In this document: piece after piece, positions 9,641 to 18,682 of the stretch | Numbering within the stretch: position 1 is the stretch's first letter | How the letters are laid out: each line of letters begins with the position of its first letter | Source of the DNA: Saccharolobus caldissimus | GTDB taxonomy: Archaea > Thermoproteota > Thermoprotei_A > Sulfolobales > Sulfolobaceae | Assembly (NCBI RefSeq): GCF_020886315.1 | Contig: NZ_AP025226.1 | Span: 1,266,001-1,330,000 of the forward strand | Reading direction: 5' to 3' | Length of the DNA stretch: 64,000 nt | Notes under the pieces: generated by a model | What the model saw: only the letters and a program-made list of their open reading frames with translations | Database searches by the model: none | Told to the model about the DNA's origin: nothing | Translations under genes and position numbers: made by a program

Positions 9641-10457
9641 TTTTATTTTCTTCTAATAAGATATAGTCTCCATCAACCTCTAAGCTTAACCTTCTGTCAG
9701 ATGTGATTTCAATGTTTTTTCCCTTGTAATATAATACATTTGAATATGACCCTTTAGCTAATGAATCCATTATCTCATCATTTACTCTAGGCAACACTAT
9801 GACATCTAATGTACCATCACTAATTGAGGCTTTAGGAAATAATTTCATACTTCCTCTTCCTCTTACTGGCGTATTTCCTATTGAGAGTAAATATGCGTAG
9901 TCATCATATACCTTTTCTTTATTAACCCTTAACGAAACCCTTATTGGTTTAATTTGACCTTTTCTCATCCTAATCCTTAAATCTATAGATGCTAAAGTAT
10001 AGGACCACATACCCTTACCGAACTTCTTATATAATTCTGAGAGTTTCACCAGATCAGCTAATATACCTATTGATGTTCCAAGCACAAATCCCCTATTTAC
10101 TTCCCTTATAAAACCGATATCAACATATTCTACCCTATTACACTTAATAAGTGAAGTAAACAAGTTTAAGGGGTCTATTTTACCGTAAACTGTATAATAA
10201 AACGTGTTTCCCCTGCCTATAGGCAGAATAATTATAGGAATTTTTACGTTAATCGATAAACTGCCTATAGTACTGTCTCCTCCTCCTATTATTAAGGCGT
10301 CATAATCTCTACTATTAGCTAATTTCTTAGCTTCATTAATGTTAATAGGATATACTACATTAACCGTAAATTTAGCCCTCAAGACATTAATGCATAATTC
10401 TACTAGTTTCTGGTCGTAAGTTCCTGCCTTAGGGTTAATTATTGCCAATACTTTCAT
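9588..10457 (-). CDS. Diacylglycerol/sphingosine kinase-fold (DAGK catalytic domain) protein
   Basis: A 289-residue protein of the DAGK/LCB5/NAD-kinase superfamily. The N-terminal KVLAIINPKAG and the following GGGDS (the family has GGDGT) and LPIGRGNTF mark the ATP-binding lobe; the C-terminal half has the beta-sandwich with LFPKASISDGTLDVIVLP. Such enzymes phosphorylate lipids or related alcohols with ATP. The third glycine in GGGDS replacing the acidic residue order of GGDGT is a departure, though an aspartate is kept. It overlaps the 3' end of the MmgE/PrpD gene by 53 bases (convergent) and lies 2 bases after the alcohol dehydrogenase, likely co-transcribed with it. In archaea a role in ether-lipid or polyprenol phosphate metabolism is conceivable but not shown. 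Confidence 0.8.
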   Translation of the reverse strand: MKVLAIINPKAGTYDQKLVELCINVLRAKFTVNVVYPININEAKKLANSRDYDALIIGGGDSTIGSLSINVKIPIIILPIGRGNTFYYTVYGKIDPLNLFTSLIKCNRVEYVDIGFIREVNRGFVLGTSIGILADLVKLSELYKKFGKGMWSYTLASIDLRIRMRKGQIKPIRVSLRVNKEKVYDDYAYLLSIGNTPVRGRGSMKLFPKASISDGTLDVIVLPRVNDEIMDSLAKGSYSNVLYYKGKNIEITSDRRLSLEVDGDYILLEENKITVDVIPSSLPLLKPCT

Positions 10458-10459
10458 CT

Positions 10460-11500
10460 TTACGGAACTAGAACTTGCCTTCCAGTTACCCTTGCGTTTT
10501 CTAAATTGTCTAACGCTTCATTAGCTTCTTCCAATTTCATCATCTTAGTAACCATAGGCTTTATTTTTCCTTTTTCGGCTAAGGTTAAAACACCTAAGAA
10601 GTCCATATTATTCCCAACTTGGCTTCCTACGAATTTTACCCAGTTAAATATAATAATTGGTGATAATATCTTTAATTCCCCTCCATATAACCCTATCATT
10701 ACATACCTACCGTTTTTAGCTAATGCATAAGGATAGACTGATAAGGTTTTTTCTGAATTATTTAAATCTATTATTGCATCTGCACCTTTTCCTCCAGTTA
10801 ATGTCTTTATTTCTTGAACTGGGTTTTTACGTCCGTCCACGACGTAGTCTGCACCAGCCCTTTTAGCAGCTTCTAAAGCCTCATCTCTTATATCAACTCC
10901 AATTACCGTAGCTCCAGTCATCGCTTTAGCTATTTGCACTGCCATAGTTCCTAATCCTCCTCCAGCCCCTACAATTACTAAAGTCTTTGAGGGATCTACA
11001 GAAGCCTCCCTTACTGCCCTATAGGTTGTTATACCAGAACAAGTTAAAGGCGCAGCTTCTACTGCAGTAAGATTCTTTAGTTTATAAAGGTATTTGTAAT
11101 GAGTTACTTTAACATATTCCGCATATCCTCCATCTATGCTTATCCCTAACCATAACGGTCTATCACACATTTGCTCTTCTCCTGCTTTGCAGTAGTAACA
11201 CGTTCCATCACCTTCCCAAGGATTTACTGCTACTAAATCCCCTTTGTTAAATCCTTCTACGTTTTCTCCAACTTCAACTACTCTCCCGGCAATTTCGTGC
11301 CCTAATGTTATAGGTAATCTTAATCTCAAATCCTCCACTATTCTTAAAGGTCCTACTCTTCCCTGCCTCATGTGAACGTCTGAGTGACAAACTCCTGCTG
11401 CTTCAACTTTAACTAATACTTCGTTACCCTTTACTTTCGGAATTTCCACATCCATCATTTTTAAAGGCTTGTTTACTTCGACTAGTCTCATTGCTCTCAT
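10460..11500 (-). CDS. Zinc-dependent medium-chain alcohol dehydrogenase
   Basis: A 346-residue NAD(H)-dependent zinc alcohol dehydrogenase closely resembling the studied Saccharolobus solfataricus enzyme (SSO2536 type). Catalytic zinc site: [14 protein letters not shown] and GHEIAG. Structural zinc loop: [20 protein letters not shown], with three cysteines; the fourth ligand in the S. solfataricus enzyme is a Glu before GNC, and the aligned residue here is Asp. Coenzyme domain: [15 protein letters not shown]. It would interconvert primary or secondary alcohols and aldehydes or ketones; with acetoacetate decarboxylase and ketone-type genes nearby a ketone/secondary alcohol role is possible but inferred. 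The next gene on this strand starts 2 bases downstream, so the two probably form a transcript. The promoter lies in the divergent 234-base spacer 11501-11734. Confidence 0.93.
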   Translation of the reverse strand: MRAMRLVEVNKPLKMMDVEIPKVKGNEVLVKVEAAGVCHSDVHMRQGRVGPLRIVEDLRLRLPITLGHEIAGRVVEVGENVEGFNKGDLVAVNPWEGDGTCYYCKAGEEQMCDRPLWLGISIDGGYAEYVKVTHYKYLYKLKNLTAVEAAPLTCSGITTYRAVREASVDPSKTLVIVGAGGGLGTMAVQIAKAMTGATVIGVDIRDEALEAAKRAGADYVVDGRKNPVQEIKTLTGGKGADAIIDLNNSEKTLSVYPYALAKNGRYVMIGLYGGELKILSPIIIFNWVKFVGSQVGNNMDFLGVLTLAEKGKIKPMVTKMMKLEEANEALDNLENARVTGRQVLVP

Positions 11501-11734
11501 TTAGACAAACCACCAATTTTCATTATGTAATTTAAACTTTAAATATGTTACGTTATTAACATATATAAATATAAAGTTTATAAAGTGATTGATTTATTTT
11601 ATAAGAATATTATATATACTAAATAAGTTATAGTAAATATATACAAAGTACCATTATAAATTTTTATTAATTTATTTGAATATCAATTTATATTTGACAA
11701 AACGTTTAAGTATTTCCGCTATGAGTATAATTTA

Positions 11735-12544
11735 ATGATAGACTATTCAAGATATAAATATCTTAAGGTTGAGGACATAGGAGATGGTATATATATTTTG
11801 AGGTTAAATAGGCCAGAGAGGTTAAACGCCATAAACTTAGGTGAAGGAAGTATGCATGAGGAATTAGAAAACGTCTTTTACGATTTTAATAATGACTCCA
11901 GGGTTAATGCAGTAATTATGACTGGTGAAGGGAAAGCATTTTGTTCTGGTGGGGATATTTACTATATGGCTGAGGTAATAGAGAAGGGAACTAACAATAC
12001 TGAGTGGATTAGAACATTAATTAGAGAGGGTAAAAGGATAATAAATAACATGTTAGAACTTGAAGTTCCCCTAATAGCAGCAGTAAACGGCTTTGCCACG
12101 GGATTAGGAGCCACTCTAGCCCTTTACTCTGATATAGTAATAATGGGTAAGAGTGCAAAAATAGGAGATACTCATATCTCTGTGGGTTTAGTCGCAGGTG
12201 ATGGTGGTGCTATTATATGGCCTTTGCTAGTGGGAATTCATAGGGCTAAGTATTACTTAATGACGGGAGAGTTAATAAGCGCTGAAGAAGCCTATAGAAT
12301 GGGTTTAGTCAACATGGTAGTTGACGATGATAAGGTTTTAGATACAGCGATTGATGTAGCGAGGAAATTAATAAGTAAGTCTAAATATGGTGTGGTATGG
12401 ACTAAATTATCAATCAATAAAATAGTCAAACATTATGTGAATCTAGTATTGGATACGTCACTAGCATTAGAATTGCACACTTTTAAATCTGAAGAGCATA
12501 AGAATGAGGTTAAAAAGTTTATAGAGAGAAGGGCTAAGAAATGA
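11735..12544 (+). CDS. Enoyl-CoA hydratase/isomerase superfamily protein lacking the usual catalytic glutamates
   Basis: A 269-residue crotonase-fold protein. RLNRPERLNAIN and GEGKAFCSGGD give the CoA-binding and oxyanion-hole motifs. The two glutamates of classical enoyl-CoA hydratase are absent: where the hydratase has GGxxEL this protein reads GLGATLAL, and where it has PE it reads GDTHISVGLVAG. It therefore may act as an isomerase, hydrolase, decarboxylase or lyase on an acyl-CoA rather than as a hydratase. The ATG at 11735 follows an AT-rich spacer. Its TGA overlaps the ATG of the GH88-like gene (ATGA), so the two are translationally coupled. Confidence 0.88.
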   Translation: MIDYSRYKYLKVEDIGDGIYILRLNRPERLNAINLGEGSMHEELENVFYDFNNDSRVNAVIMTGEGKAFCSGGDIYYMAEVIEKGTNNTEWIRTLIREGKRIINNMLELEVPLIAAVNGFATGLGATLALYSDIVIMGKSAKIGDTHISVGLVAGDGGAIIWPLLVGIHRAKYYLMTGELISAEEAYRMGLVNMVVDDDKVLDTAIDVARKLISKSKYGVVWTKLSINKIVKHYVNLVLDTSLALELHTFKSEEHKNEVKKFIERRAKK

Positions 12545-13617
12545 GAATAAGTGACGCTGTAAATAAAATGCTAATTAGAATAGAAAGTACAGCCAAGACT
12601 ATTAAAGAAAATGAATTCCCCATATACGCTGACGTGAATTCTGGAAAGTGGTATACTTCCTCAGATGGATATTGGAGTGATGGATTTTGGGTCGGATTAT
12701 TATGGCTAGCATATTATAGAACTGGAGAGGAAAAGTTTCTGAAGTGGGCTGAAAATTGGTTAGATAAGTTAAGAAATAGGGTCACGTTACCTACAGTATT
12801 CAGAGGGTTTATATTCTATTATGGTGCTGCAATAGCTGATATCTTATTTAATCATAATACAGCTAGAAGGATAGCGGTAGAAGGAGGTAAGAACTTAGCT
12901 AAACAGTACGATAGTAAGTTGAAAATTATACCGCTTAACAAATTGGAAATAGCCTTTCTTAACTCTATTAGCATTAATGAAGTTAACTTCGTTGAAACTA
13001 ACATAGATGGGGTCATCGCATCAACGTTATTAGCTTACACTTCAAAGACCACTGGAGATGAAAGTCTTATGGAAATTGCTGAAAATCATGCCAGACAACA
13101 CGTTGCTTTTTGCGTTAATAAGGATGGCTCCGTTACCCAATCCGTTAGATTAGATAATGAGGGAAGAGTAGTTAAAAGGTTTAATCATATGGGTTTAAAT
13201 GAAAGTAGTATCTGGGCTAGGGGACAAGCTTGGGCTATGCTTAATTATACTTTATTTTCCTTTTATGATAAGGAGTTTTTAAGTGTTGCAAAATTAACAT
13301 CAGAATGGTGGATTAAAAATGTTCCAAATGATTACGTAGCGTATTGGGATTTCAATGATAAAACAATTAAAGATACTTCAGCTACTGCAATAGCTGCCTC
13401 ATCGTTACTTAAACTCTCTTATTGGGAATTCGCTAAGAATACAATAGAAAGTCTTGTAGAGAATTATTTAATTAACTCTAAAGTACCAGGAGCTTTAACT
13501 AATGGGTGTTATTTTAAAAAACGAGAATTAGGAGTTAACAGTGAACTTATATGGGGTGATTACTTTCTATTTGAATCATTATTGAAATTGGAAGGTAAGC
13601 TAGACAAATTTATTTAA
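12541..13617 (+). CDS. Glycoside hydrolase family 88-like (unsaturated glucuronyl hydrolase fold) protein
   Basis: A 358-residue alpha6/alpha6-barrel protein. Family 88 signatures are clear: SDGFWVGLLWLAYYRTGEE near residue 40, SSIWARGQAWAML near 220, VAYWDFND and DTSATAIAASSLLKLS near 280. Family 88 enzymes hydrate and cleave unsaturated glucuronides with two aspartates. The second (in NIDGVIASTLL) is visible; at the site of the first, normally HDLGF, this protein reads FRGFIF, so that aspartate seems lost. No signal peptide is evident, so it should be cytoplasmic. It overlaps the crotonase-type gene by 4 bases, an odd partner for a glycan enzyme. A different reaction or a regulatory role cannot be excluded. 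Confidence 0.75.
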   Translation: MRISDAVNKMLIRIESTAKTIKENEFPIYADVNSGKWYTSSDGYWSDGFWVGLLWLAYYRTGEEKFLKWAENWLDKLRNRVTLPTVFRGFIFYYGAAIADILFNHNTARRIAVEGGKNLAKQYDSKLKIIPLNKLEIAFLNSISINEVNFVETNIDGVIASTLLAYTSKTTGDESLMEIAENHARQHVAFCVNKDGSVTQSVRLDNEGRVVKRFNHMGLNESSIWARGQAWAMLNYTLFSFYDKEFLSVAKLTSEWWIKNVPNDYVAYWDFNDKTIKDTSATAIAASSLLKLSYWEFAKNTIESLVENYLINSKVPGALTNGCYFKKRELGVNSELIWGDYFLFESLLKLEGKLDKFI

Positions 13618-13778
13618 TTAAATTTTTTATATGACATTTCATCTTTAATCATTACACTTATATTTGAAACATTTTAGAATGAATACTTTATTTAATAGCA
13701 AAGGTTTTAATCGGTCAATGTATTGATATTTTTTATCTAATTTAGGATGTGTGATTCAACCTCTACTTTTCAAGGAAA

Positions 13779-14924
13779 GTGTCTAAAGAAAGTTTTATTA
13801 GGAAATTTAACGAGATATCATTTAATATGAAAGGAAAGAGTATGTTAATTAAAAACGGGGATCTCCTAGATAGTGTAGCAATTCCAGCTTCATTAGTTGA
13901 GGAGTCTAGAAGACTAAACGTTCCTATAATGGCTGTTGTAGGCAGTAAAGTTAGTGGTGTAAGTTTAGGGTATTTCCAGGATTTAGATACTGAAGTAAAT
14001 TTAGAGGAGGCTAAGAGAAGGGGTATTCAAGTTGTAAGGAGGTTAGGTGTGGGAGGAGGTACAATATATAGTGATAAAAATTCAAGTATGGCACTATATA
14101 TGGCAATGCCTTCAGATTTCTTTCCTAACATGGATAAGGCATTCTGTCAAATAGGTTCAGCTACTGTTCACGCATATTATAAATTAGGGGTTAAGGGAGC
14201 CTGGTATGACCATATAGGGGATGTTAGAGTTGGTTCTCCTAAAAGTCATAAGAAAATAACTGGCTTCGGATTCACTACAATAGGCAATATATTAGTCCTT
14301 AACATGATAATAGGAATAGGCAAGTTAAATGTGGAAGAGATGGTTAAAGTTTTGAGAATCCCTCCAGAGAAGTTTAAGGATAAGACCGCTAAGGGTCCCC
14401 AAGATTACGTAACTTCAGTTGAAGAGGAAACCGGCTATAAACCATCAATGGAAGAAGTTTATAATGCCTTTGTGAGTAGTTTCGGAGAGACCTTAAGGTT
14501 AGATTTTGAAGAACATGAACTTTCAGATGAAGCTAAAAAGATCAGAGAGGAATATAGAAAAATTGCCTCCTCTGAAGAACATTTGTACTTAAGGTCCAGT
14601 GGTAGGAGGTTTGCAAATATACCACCAAATCACGTTTTAGGGTTCGCAAGACATAAGGCTAGAAAGCTACTTATTGTTCACTTATTAACTGATAAAAAGG
14701 TTATTAAGGATGTTATGATTAGCGGAGATTTTTACTGTAGTCCTACGCAATATTTATTTGATTTTGAGAATAGCTTAAAGGGAATTGAAATAAACAATTT
14801 AGAAGAAATTAATAAAAAAATATCTGAATTATATTCTAGGAAGGGATGGGAAATACCAATGGTAACTCAAGAGGACATCTTAACAGTAATAAAAATGGCA
14901 ATAGAAGACGCGAAATCAAAATAA
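13779..14924 (+). CDS. Lipoate-protein ligase A-type protein (paralogue 1)
   Basis: A 381-residue LplA-family protein that would adenylate lipoate (or octanoate) and attach it to a lysine of a carrier domain. The ligase motif VVRRLGVGGGTIYSD keeps the full RRxxGGGxxYxD pattern. The nucleotide-binding lysine region reads DVRVGSPKSHKKITGFG. The C-terminal third (VIKDVMISGDFYCSP) matches the LplA accessory domain that is a separate LplB protein in Thermoplasma. The start is GTG; an in-frame ATG at 13827 is the alternative. No lipoyl-domain protein is encoded in the window, so the acceptor lies elsewhere. It sits between a GH88-like gene and acyl-CoA dehydrogenase. A paralogue lies at 33894. Confidence 0.82.
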   Translation: MSKESFIRKFNEISFNMKGKSMLIKNGDLLDSVAIPASLVEESRRLNVPIMAVVGSKVSGVSLGYFQDLDTEVNLEEAKRRGIQVVRRLGVGGGTIYSDKNSSMALYMAMPSDFFPNMDKAFCQIGSATVHAYYKLGVKGAWYDHIGDVRVGSPKSHKKITGFGFTTIGNILVLNMIIGIGKLNVEEMVKVLRIPPEKFKDKTAKGPQDYVTSVEEETGYKPSMEEVYNAFVSSFGETLRLDFEEHELSDEAKKIREEYRKIASSEEHLYLRSSGRRFANIPPNHVLGFARHKARKLLIVHLLTDKKVIKDVMISGDFYCSPTQYLFDFENSLKGIEINNLEEINKKISELYSRKGWEIPMVTQEDILTVIKMAIEDAKSK

Positions 14925-15010
14925 TTTTTAATTCATATTTTTACAGAGTGATTTAACTGCTTAAAATAAGTTTATTAATGTTTCTCAATTAAATTGATTA
15001 GTGATATATC

Positions 15011-16558
15011 TTGGTGGAACCTTTACCTTGGTGGAGAGAAGAGCATAAGAGTTTAGCAGAAGAAGTGGAAAATTTCGTAGAGGAAAATAGAGGTAGAGCA
15101 GAAGAAGCGTTATGGAAGAACGAATATCCTATGGATTTACATAAAAAGATCGTAGAAAAGGGCTGGTGGGGTGTTGTAATACCCAAGGAATATGGAGGTA
15201 TGGGAGGGGATTACACAAGTGTTGCAATAATATCAGAGTACATAAGTAATCTGGGATCTGTAGGAGGAGTTTTCGCTACTACGCTTTTCGGAGGACTTTA
15301 TCAGATTTTAAGGTTCGGAAACGAAGAGCAGAAAGCTAAATGGTTACCTAAGTTCGCTAAGGGTGCTGTAGGTGCTGTATGTATAACTGAACCTTACGTT
15401 GGTAGCGATGCTGCAGGTGCTGAGACTATAGCTGTTAAAGAGGGGGATAAGTATATTATAAACGGTAAGAAGAGATTTATAACTAATGCAGGCATGGCAG
15501 ACATTTACGTAGTTTACGCAGTTACTGATCCTAGTTCTAAGGCGAGGAAGTCATATTCTCATCTCTCCGCTTTCATATTGGAAAAGGGAATGAAAGGTTT
15601 TCATGTGGAAAAGATAAATGAACTTCAAGGATTTGATGGATTACTAAATGGTTATTTGGATTTAGATCATGTTGAAGTTCCAGTAGAAAATAGATTAAGT
15701 GAAGAGGGACAAGGATGGTGGATTTTAGTATCTGGTCTTAATTTCGAAAGACTAGTCATAGGTGCTCAACAAGTTGGTCTATTAAGGGAACTAGCCAGAT
15801 ATGTGACATTTTATACTAGAAGAAGAGTTCAGTTTAATCAGCCTACGTTTGAATATGAAGCTAATCAATATAAGTTGGCTGATATTATAATAGCTTATAG
15901 GATTACTAGGCTATTAACCTATTACACTGCTTATTTAATGGATCAAGGAATAGATCCAGTAATAGACGCTAATGTGTTAAAAGTTTTCTCTACTGAAGCA
16001 GTAGAAAAGGCTTCTAGAGATGCTATTCAAGCTATGGGAGGAGATGGATGGACAAAGTTTTATCCAGTTGAAGCCATATATAGGAACGCTAAACTAGGAA
16101 CCATAGGCGGAGGTACTAGTGAGGTTTTGAAGAGGTTTATAGTTAGATATTCACTAACTGCTATGGCTGATGATCTGAAAACACCGATAAGAATACCTCA
16201 TCCAGAGCTTAAAGTACCCATTACTGTTTCTGAAAAATCGATCACTAAGGAAAAACTTCAGGGAGGAGAGGAGGGGGAAATGCAGGTATTGAGAGTCTTA
16301 GCTAGAGACTATTTAGTAAATCCAGGACTTTTCATGGAGCTTAATGATATTAAGAGGTTTATAGAGTGTGACGAGAAACAGTTAATTGAGATAATAAATT
16401 CCTTAGAAACTAAGGGGTTAGTTAAGGTTTTAAGGGATAGGGATAAGCCCAGACTAGTTAAGGCTACATATGACGGTTTAAGGAAGGCTTATCCGAGAGA
16501 GTATTATATGTATTTCCCAAGATGGGTTAAGGAAAAAATGAGTGAATATATATTTTAG
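15011..16558 (+). CDS. Acyl-CoA dehydrogenase with C-terminal winged-helix-like extension
   Basis: A 515-residue flavoenzyme. Residues 1 to about 385 are a full acyl-CoA dehydrogenase: CITEPYVGSDAAG (FAD/substrate loop), KRFITNA, and AIQAMGGDGW. The position equivalent to the medium-chain catalytic Glu (xEGT) reads GGGT; a Glu in NFERLVIGAQ occupies the place used by isovaleryl-CoA dehydrogenase, suggesting a branched or short substrate. After a linker, residues about 424-495 form helix-helix-helix-hairpin (MQVLRVLARDYL, ELNDIKRFIE, LIEIINSLETKGLVKVL, then a basic hairpin), a winged-helix-like module not usual in this family. Start is TTG at 15011 or GTG at 15014; no ATG fits. Electrons would pass to an electron-transfer flavoprotein not encoded here. 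Confidence 0.92.
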   Translation: MVEPLPWWREEHKSLAEEVENFVEENRGRAEEALWKNEYPMDLHKKIVEKGWWGVVIPKEYGGMGGDYTSVAIISEYISNLGSVGGVFATTLFGGLYQILRFGNEEQKAKWLPKFAKGAVGAVCITEPYVGSDAAGAETIAVKEGDKYIINGKKRFITNAGMADIYVVYAVTDPSSKARKSYSHLSAFILEKGMKGFHVEKINELQGFDGLLNGYLDLDHVEVPVENRLSEEGQGWWILVSGLNFERLVIGAQQVGLLRELARYVTFYTRRRVQFNQPTFEYEANQYKLADIIIAYRITRLLTYYTAYLMDQGIDPVIDANVLKVFSTEAVEKASRDAIQAMGGDGWTKFYPVEAIYRNAKLGTIGGGTSEVLKRFIVRYSLTAMADDLKTPIRIPHPELKVPITVSEKSITKEKLQGGEEGEMQVLRVLARDYLVNPGLFMELNDIKRFIECDEKQLIEIINSLETKGLVKVLRDRDKPRLVKATYDGLRKAYPREYYMYFPRWVKEKMSEYIF

Positions 16559-16560
16559 CT

Positions 16561-17241
16561 TTAAAATATTTTATCAATTATTGTTTTTAATTTAAATGCT
16601 TGAATTAAGTTACCCTCTATTTTTGCCTCACCGTTCATTGCAACAGTACCTACGCTTTCCTCACCGTTAAATATTTTATTCCATACTTCTCTTTTTGCTG
16701 ATATGGAAGCCGTAGGTTTTCCCTCACATTTCCCATCTTTAACGACGAATTTACCTTCATTTATTATAAGGCAACAAGTACTTCCTTCAAAATCGCTGAA
16801 TTGAAAAGTGGCATTAAAGTTCTTTATCTGTCTTAGAATCTCCTCGTTTTTATTACATATTCCCTCAAAAACAGCCTTTAAAACATTATATAAACTAGAC
16901 CCCTCAAATCCTAAGTTAATTGACTTAGCCCTAAATACGTCAACTAATTTTAATAAATTACTTAGCTTCCCGCTTATATATAACTTACCTCGTATAATGA
17001 GGTCTATTAATGACAATTTTCCCTCAAGAAGATGATTTAGACTTTCCTCATCTGTTATTATTTCATTATCTAAGTTATCTAATTTATTTTCCACCACATT
17101 AATCTTGGATTTATCTAAGATTATAGTAATATAATTATTTCCAAAACTTATTCCTATTTTTAACCCTTTTTTTGGTAAATCCTCTATGTATCTTACGTCT
17201 ATACTTTCAAATAGTTCGTGAAGCTTATTTTTTAGACTCAT
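16561..17241 (-). CDS. SCP2 sterol-carrier-like protein, probably two tandem domains
   Basis: A 226-residue protein that resembles two SCP2 domains in tandem. Each half ends in an SCP2-type segment: SLNHLLEGKLSLIDLIIRGKLYISG near residue 70-90, and WNKIFNGEESVGTVAMNGEAKIEGN near 190-215. SCP2 domains bind acyl chains, acyl-CoA or sterol-like lipids in a hydrophobic tunnel. It has no signal peptide or membrane span. It is convergent with acyl-CoA dehydrogenase (2 bases apart) and divergent from the metallo-beta-lactamase gene at 17323. A single-domain relative lies at 31790. A role in presenting acyl groups to the surrounding enzymes is plausible but unproven. Confidence 0.72.
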   Translation of the reverse strand: MSLKNKLHELFESIDVRYIEDLPKKGLKIGISFGNNYITIILDKSKINVVENKLDNLDNEIITDEESLNHLLEGKLSLIDLIIRGKLYISGKLSNLLKLVDVFRAKSINLGFEGSSLYNVLKAVFEGICNKNEEILRQIKNFNATFQFSDFEGSTCCLIINEGKFVVKDGKCEGKPTASISAKREVWNKIFNGEESVGTVAMNGEAKIEGNLIQAFKLKTIIDKIF

Positions 17242-17322
17242 AATAAACTAGGACGTAATAAGAGCCTATAAATTTATCTTAAAAGAAAAGATTTATTTAT
17301 AATAAAGCAATTAGATTATCTC

Positions 17323-18324
17323 ATGCCAGAAAGCATAACTAAGAATTTATTCAAACTTTCGATTAAATTACCGGATTTGGCAATTGAAAGTTTAAACGCT
17401 TATCTATTAACTCTTAATGATAAAAATATATTAATCGATACTGGAAGTCCATCATATGGATCAATATCATTACTAGTTGAAGAATTAGAAGATTTAGGCA
17501 TGAAAATTAGCGATATTAACGAAATTATAATAACGCATTTTCATATAGATCACATAGGTTTAGCGTATCTTTTAAGTAAGCTAGCTAAGGTTAAAATAAT
17601 AATTGGTAATGTGGAGTATAATTTCATAAAGAGATTTAAATATAGATATGAGGAGATGATTAAAATCCTAAAATTGAATGGTGCCTCTCAACAACTTTTA
17701 AACATAGCATTTGATTTCACCTCTGGATTTAGGGCTAATATTTACTCTAGAGTAGGGGAACTTAATAATGTCGAAACAGTTAACGATAGTCAGCAACTAT
17801 ATAACTTAAAGTTTTTATTCACCCCCGGACATACAATTGGACATATATGCATTTATGATGAAGAGAATAAATTACTCTTATCTGGGGATACATTATTAGC
17901 TGACATAACACCCAATGTAAGTTTATACGAAGAGAATTCTAATCCATTAAACGATTATCTAAAGTCCCTAAAGAGAATTTCCAAACTGGAAATAAAGAAA
18001 TCCCTGCCAGCTCACGGAAGAATTATAGAGAACACTGAGGAGAGGATAAGGGAATTAATAAAACATCATGAGGAAAGGTTAAACGAAATATTAGAAATAA
18101 TGGGAAATAGAGAATTAACAGCTTATGAAATTGCGACTAAGATCAAATGGAAGCTGAAATATAATGGATGGGACGAATTGGACCCCTCTCAGAAGTACTT
18201 AGCTATGGGAGAGACCTTAGCCCATCTGAAGTATTTAGAGGACATAGACGCTGTAAGGAGAAGGATAAGTGACGGTGTAATTAAGTACGTTAAACAAAAG
18301 GAAAACGTTAAAATTAGCTTATAG
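17323..18324 (+). CDS. MBL-fold metallo-hydrolase
   Basis: A 333-residue metallo-beta-lactamase-fold hydrolase. The zinc signature THFHIDHIG (HxHxDH) is at about residue 70, TPGHTIGH supplies the next histidine, SGDTLLAD the bridging aspartate, and LPAHGR the last histidine. The C-terminal 80 residues (ELTAYEIATKIKW ... ALAHLKYLEDIDAVRRR) form the winged-helix tail found in LACTB2-type members. Members hydrolyse thioesters, lactones or RNA. With SCP2, thiolase and acyl-CoA genes around it, thioesterase activity is a reasonable guess. Its 3' end overlaps the convergent DUF35 gene by 11 bases. Confidence 0.88.
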   Translation: MPESITKNLFKLSIKLPDLAIESLNAYLLTLNDKNILIDTGSPSYGSISLLVEELEDLGMKISDINEIIITHFHIDHIGLAYLLSKLAKVKIIIGNVEYNFIKRFKYRYEEMIKILKLNGASQQLLNIAFDFTSGFRANIYSRVGELNNVETVNDSQQLYNLKFLFTPGHTIGHICIYDEENKLLLSGDTLLADITPNVSLYEENSNPLNDYLKSLKRISKLEIKKSLPAHGRIIENTEERIRELIKHHEERLNEILEIMGNRELTAYEIATKIKWKLKYNGWDELDPSQKYLAMGETLAHLKYLEDIDAVRRRISDGVIKYVKQKENVKISL

Positions 18325-18682
18325 TAGTGAAGAACGGGAATTTCTGCCCCTTAATGACCTCCTTAAACTTTACTTTAACCTTCTTATTTATACTCACGTC
18401 TTCTAACCTATTAGTTAATATATTAGCGTAAATCATAAACCCCTCCTCAAGCCTTATTAAGCCTATTATAGTAACTTGCCCTTTCTCGTTGACGAATTTA
18501 GTTTCAGAATATATTTCACCTTCTCCCTTACTCTCCATAATTGATAATTTCTTAGATAAACATTTCGGGCATATTGCTCTGGGATAGTAAAACACATATC
18601 CGCAATTTGTACACTTAATATAAGGTAGTTTCTCCTTATTAAAATACTCGTAATAGGTTTGAATTATCTCATTTAGATTCAT
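18314..18682 (-). CDS. DUF35 / Zn-ribbon OB-fold acyl-CoA-associated protein
   Basis: A 122-residue protein with a rubredoxin-like zinc ribbon (CTNCGYVF ... ICPKC, four cysteines near residues 24-41) followed by an OB-fold domain. DUF35 proteins bind acyl-CoA and bridge thiolase-superfamily enzymes; known examples are the archaeal acetoacetyl-CoA thiolase/HMG-CoA synthase complex and the Ltp2 aldolase/ChsH2 complex. Its start overlaps the end of the thiolase-like gene by 4 bases (ATGA), so the two are translationally coupled and likely form one complex. Confidence 0.88.
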   Translation of the reverse strand: MNLNEIIQTYYEYFNKEKLPYIKCTNCGYVFYYPRAICPKCLSKKLSIMESKGEGEIYSETKFVNEKGQVTIIGLIRLEEGFMIYANILTNRLEDVSINKKVKVKFKEVIKGQKFPFFTTIS

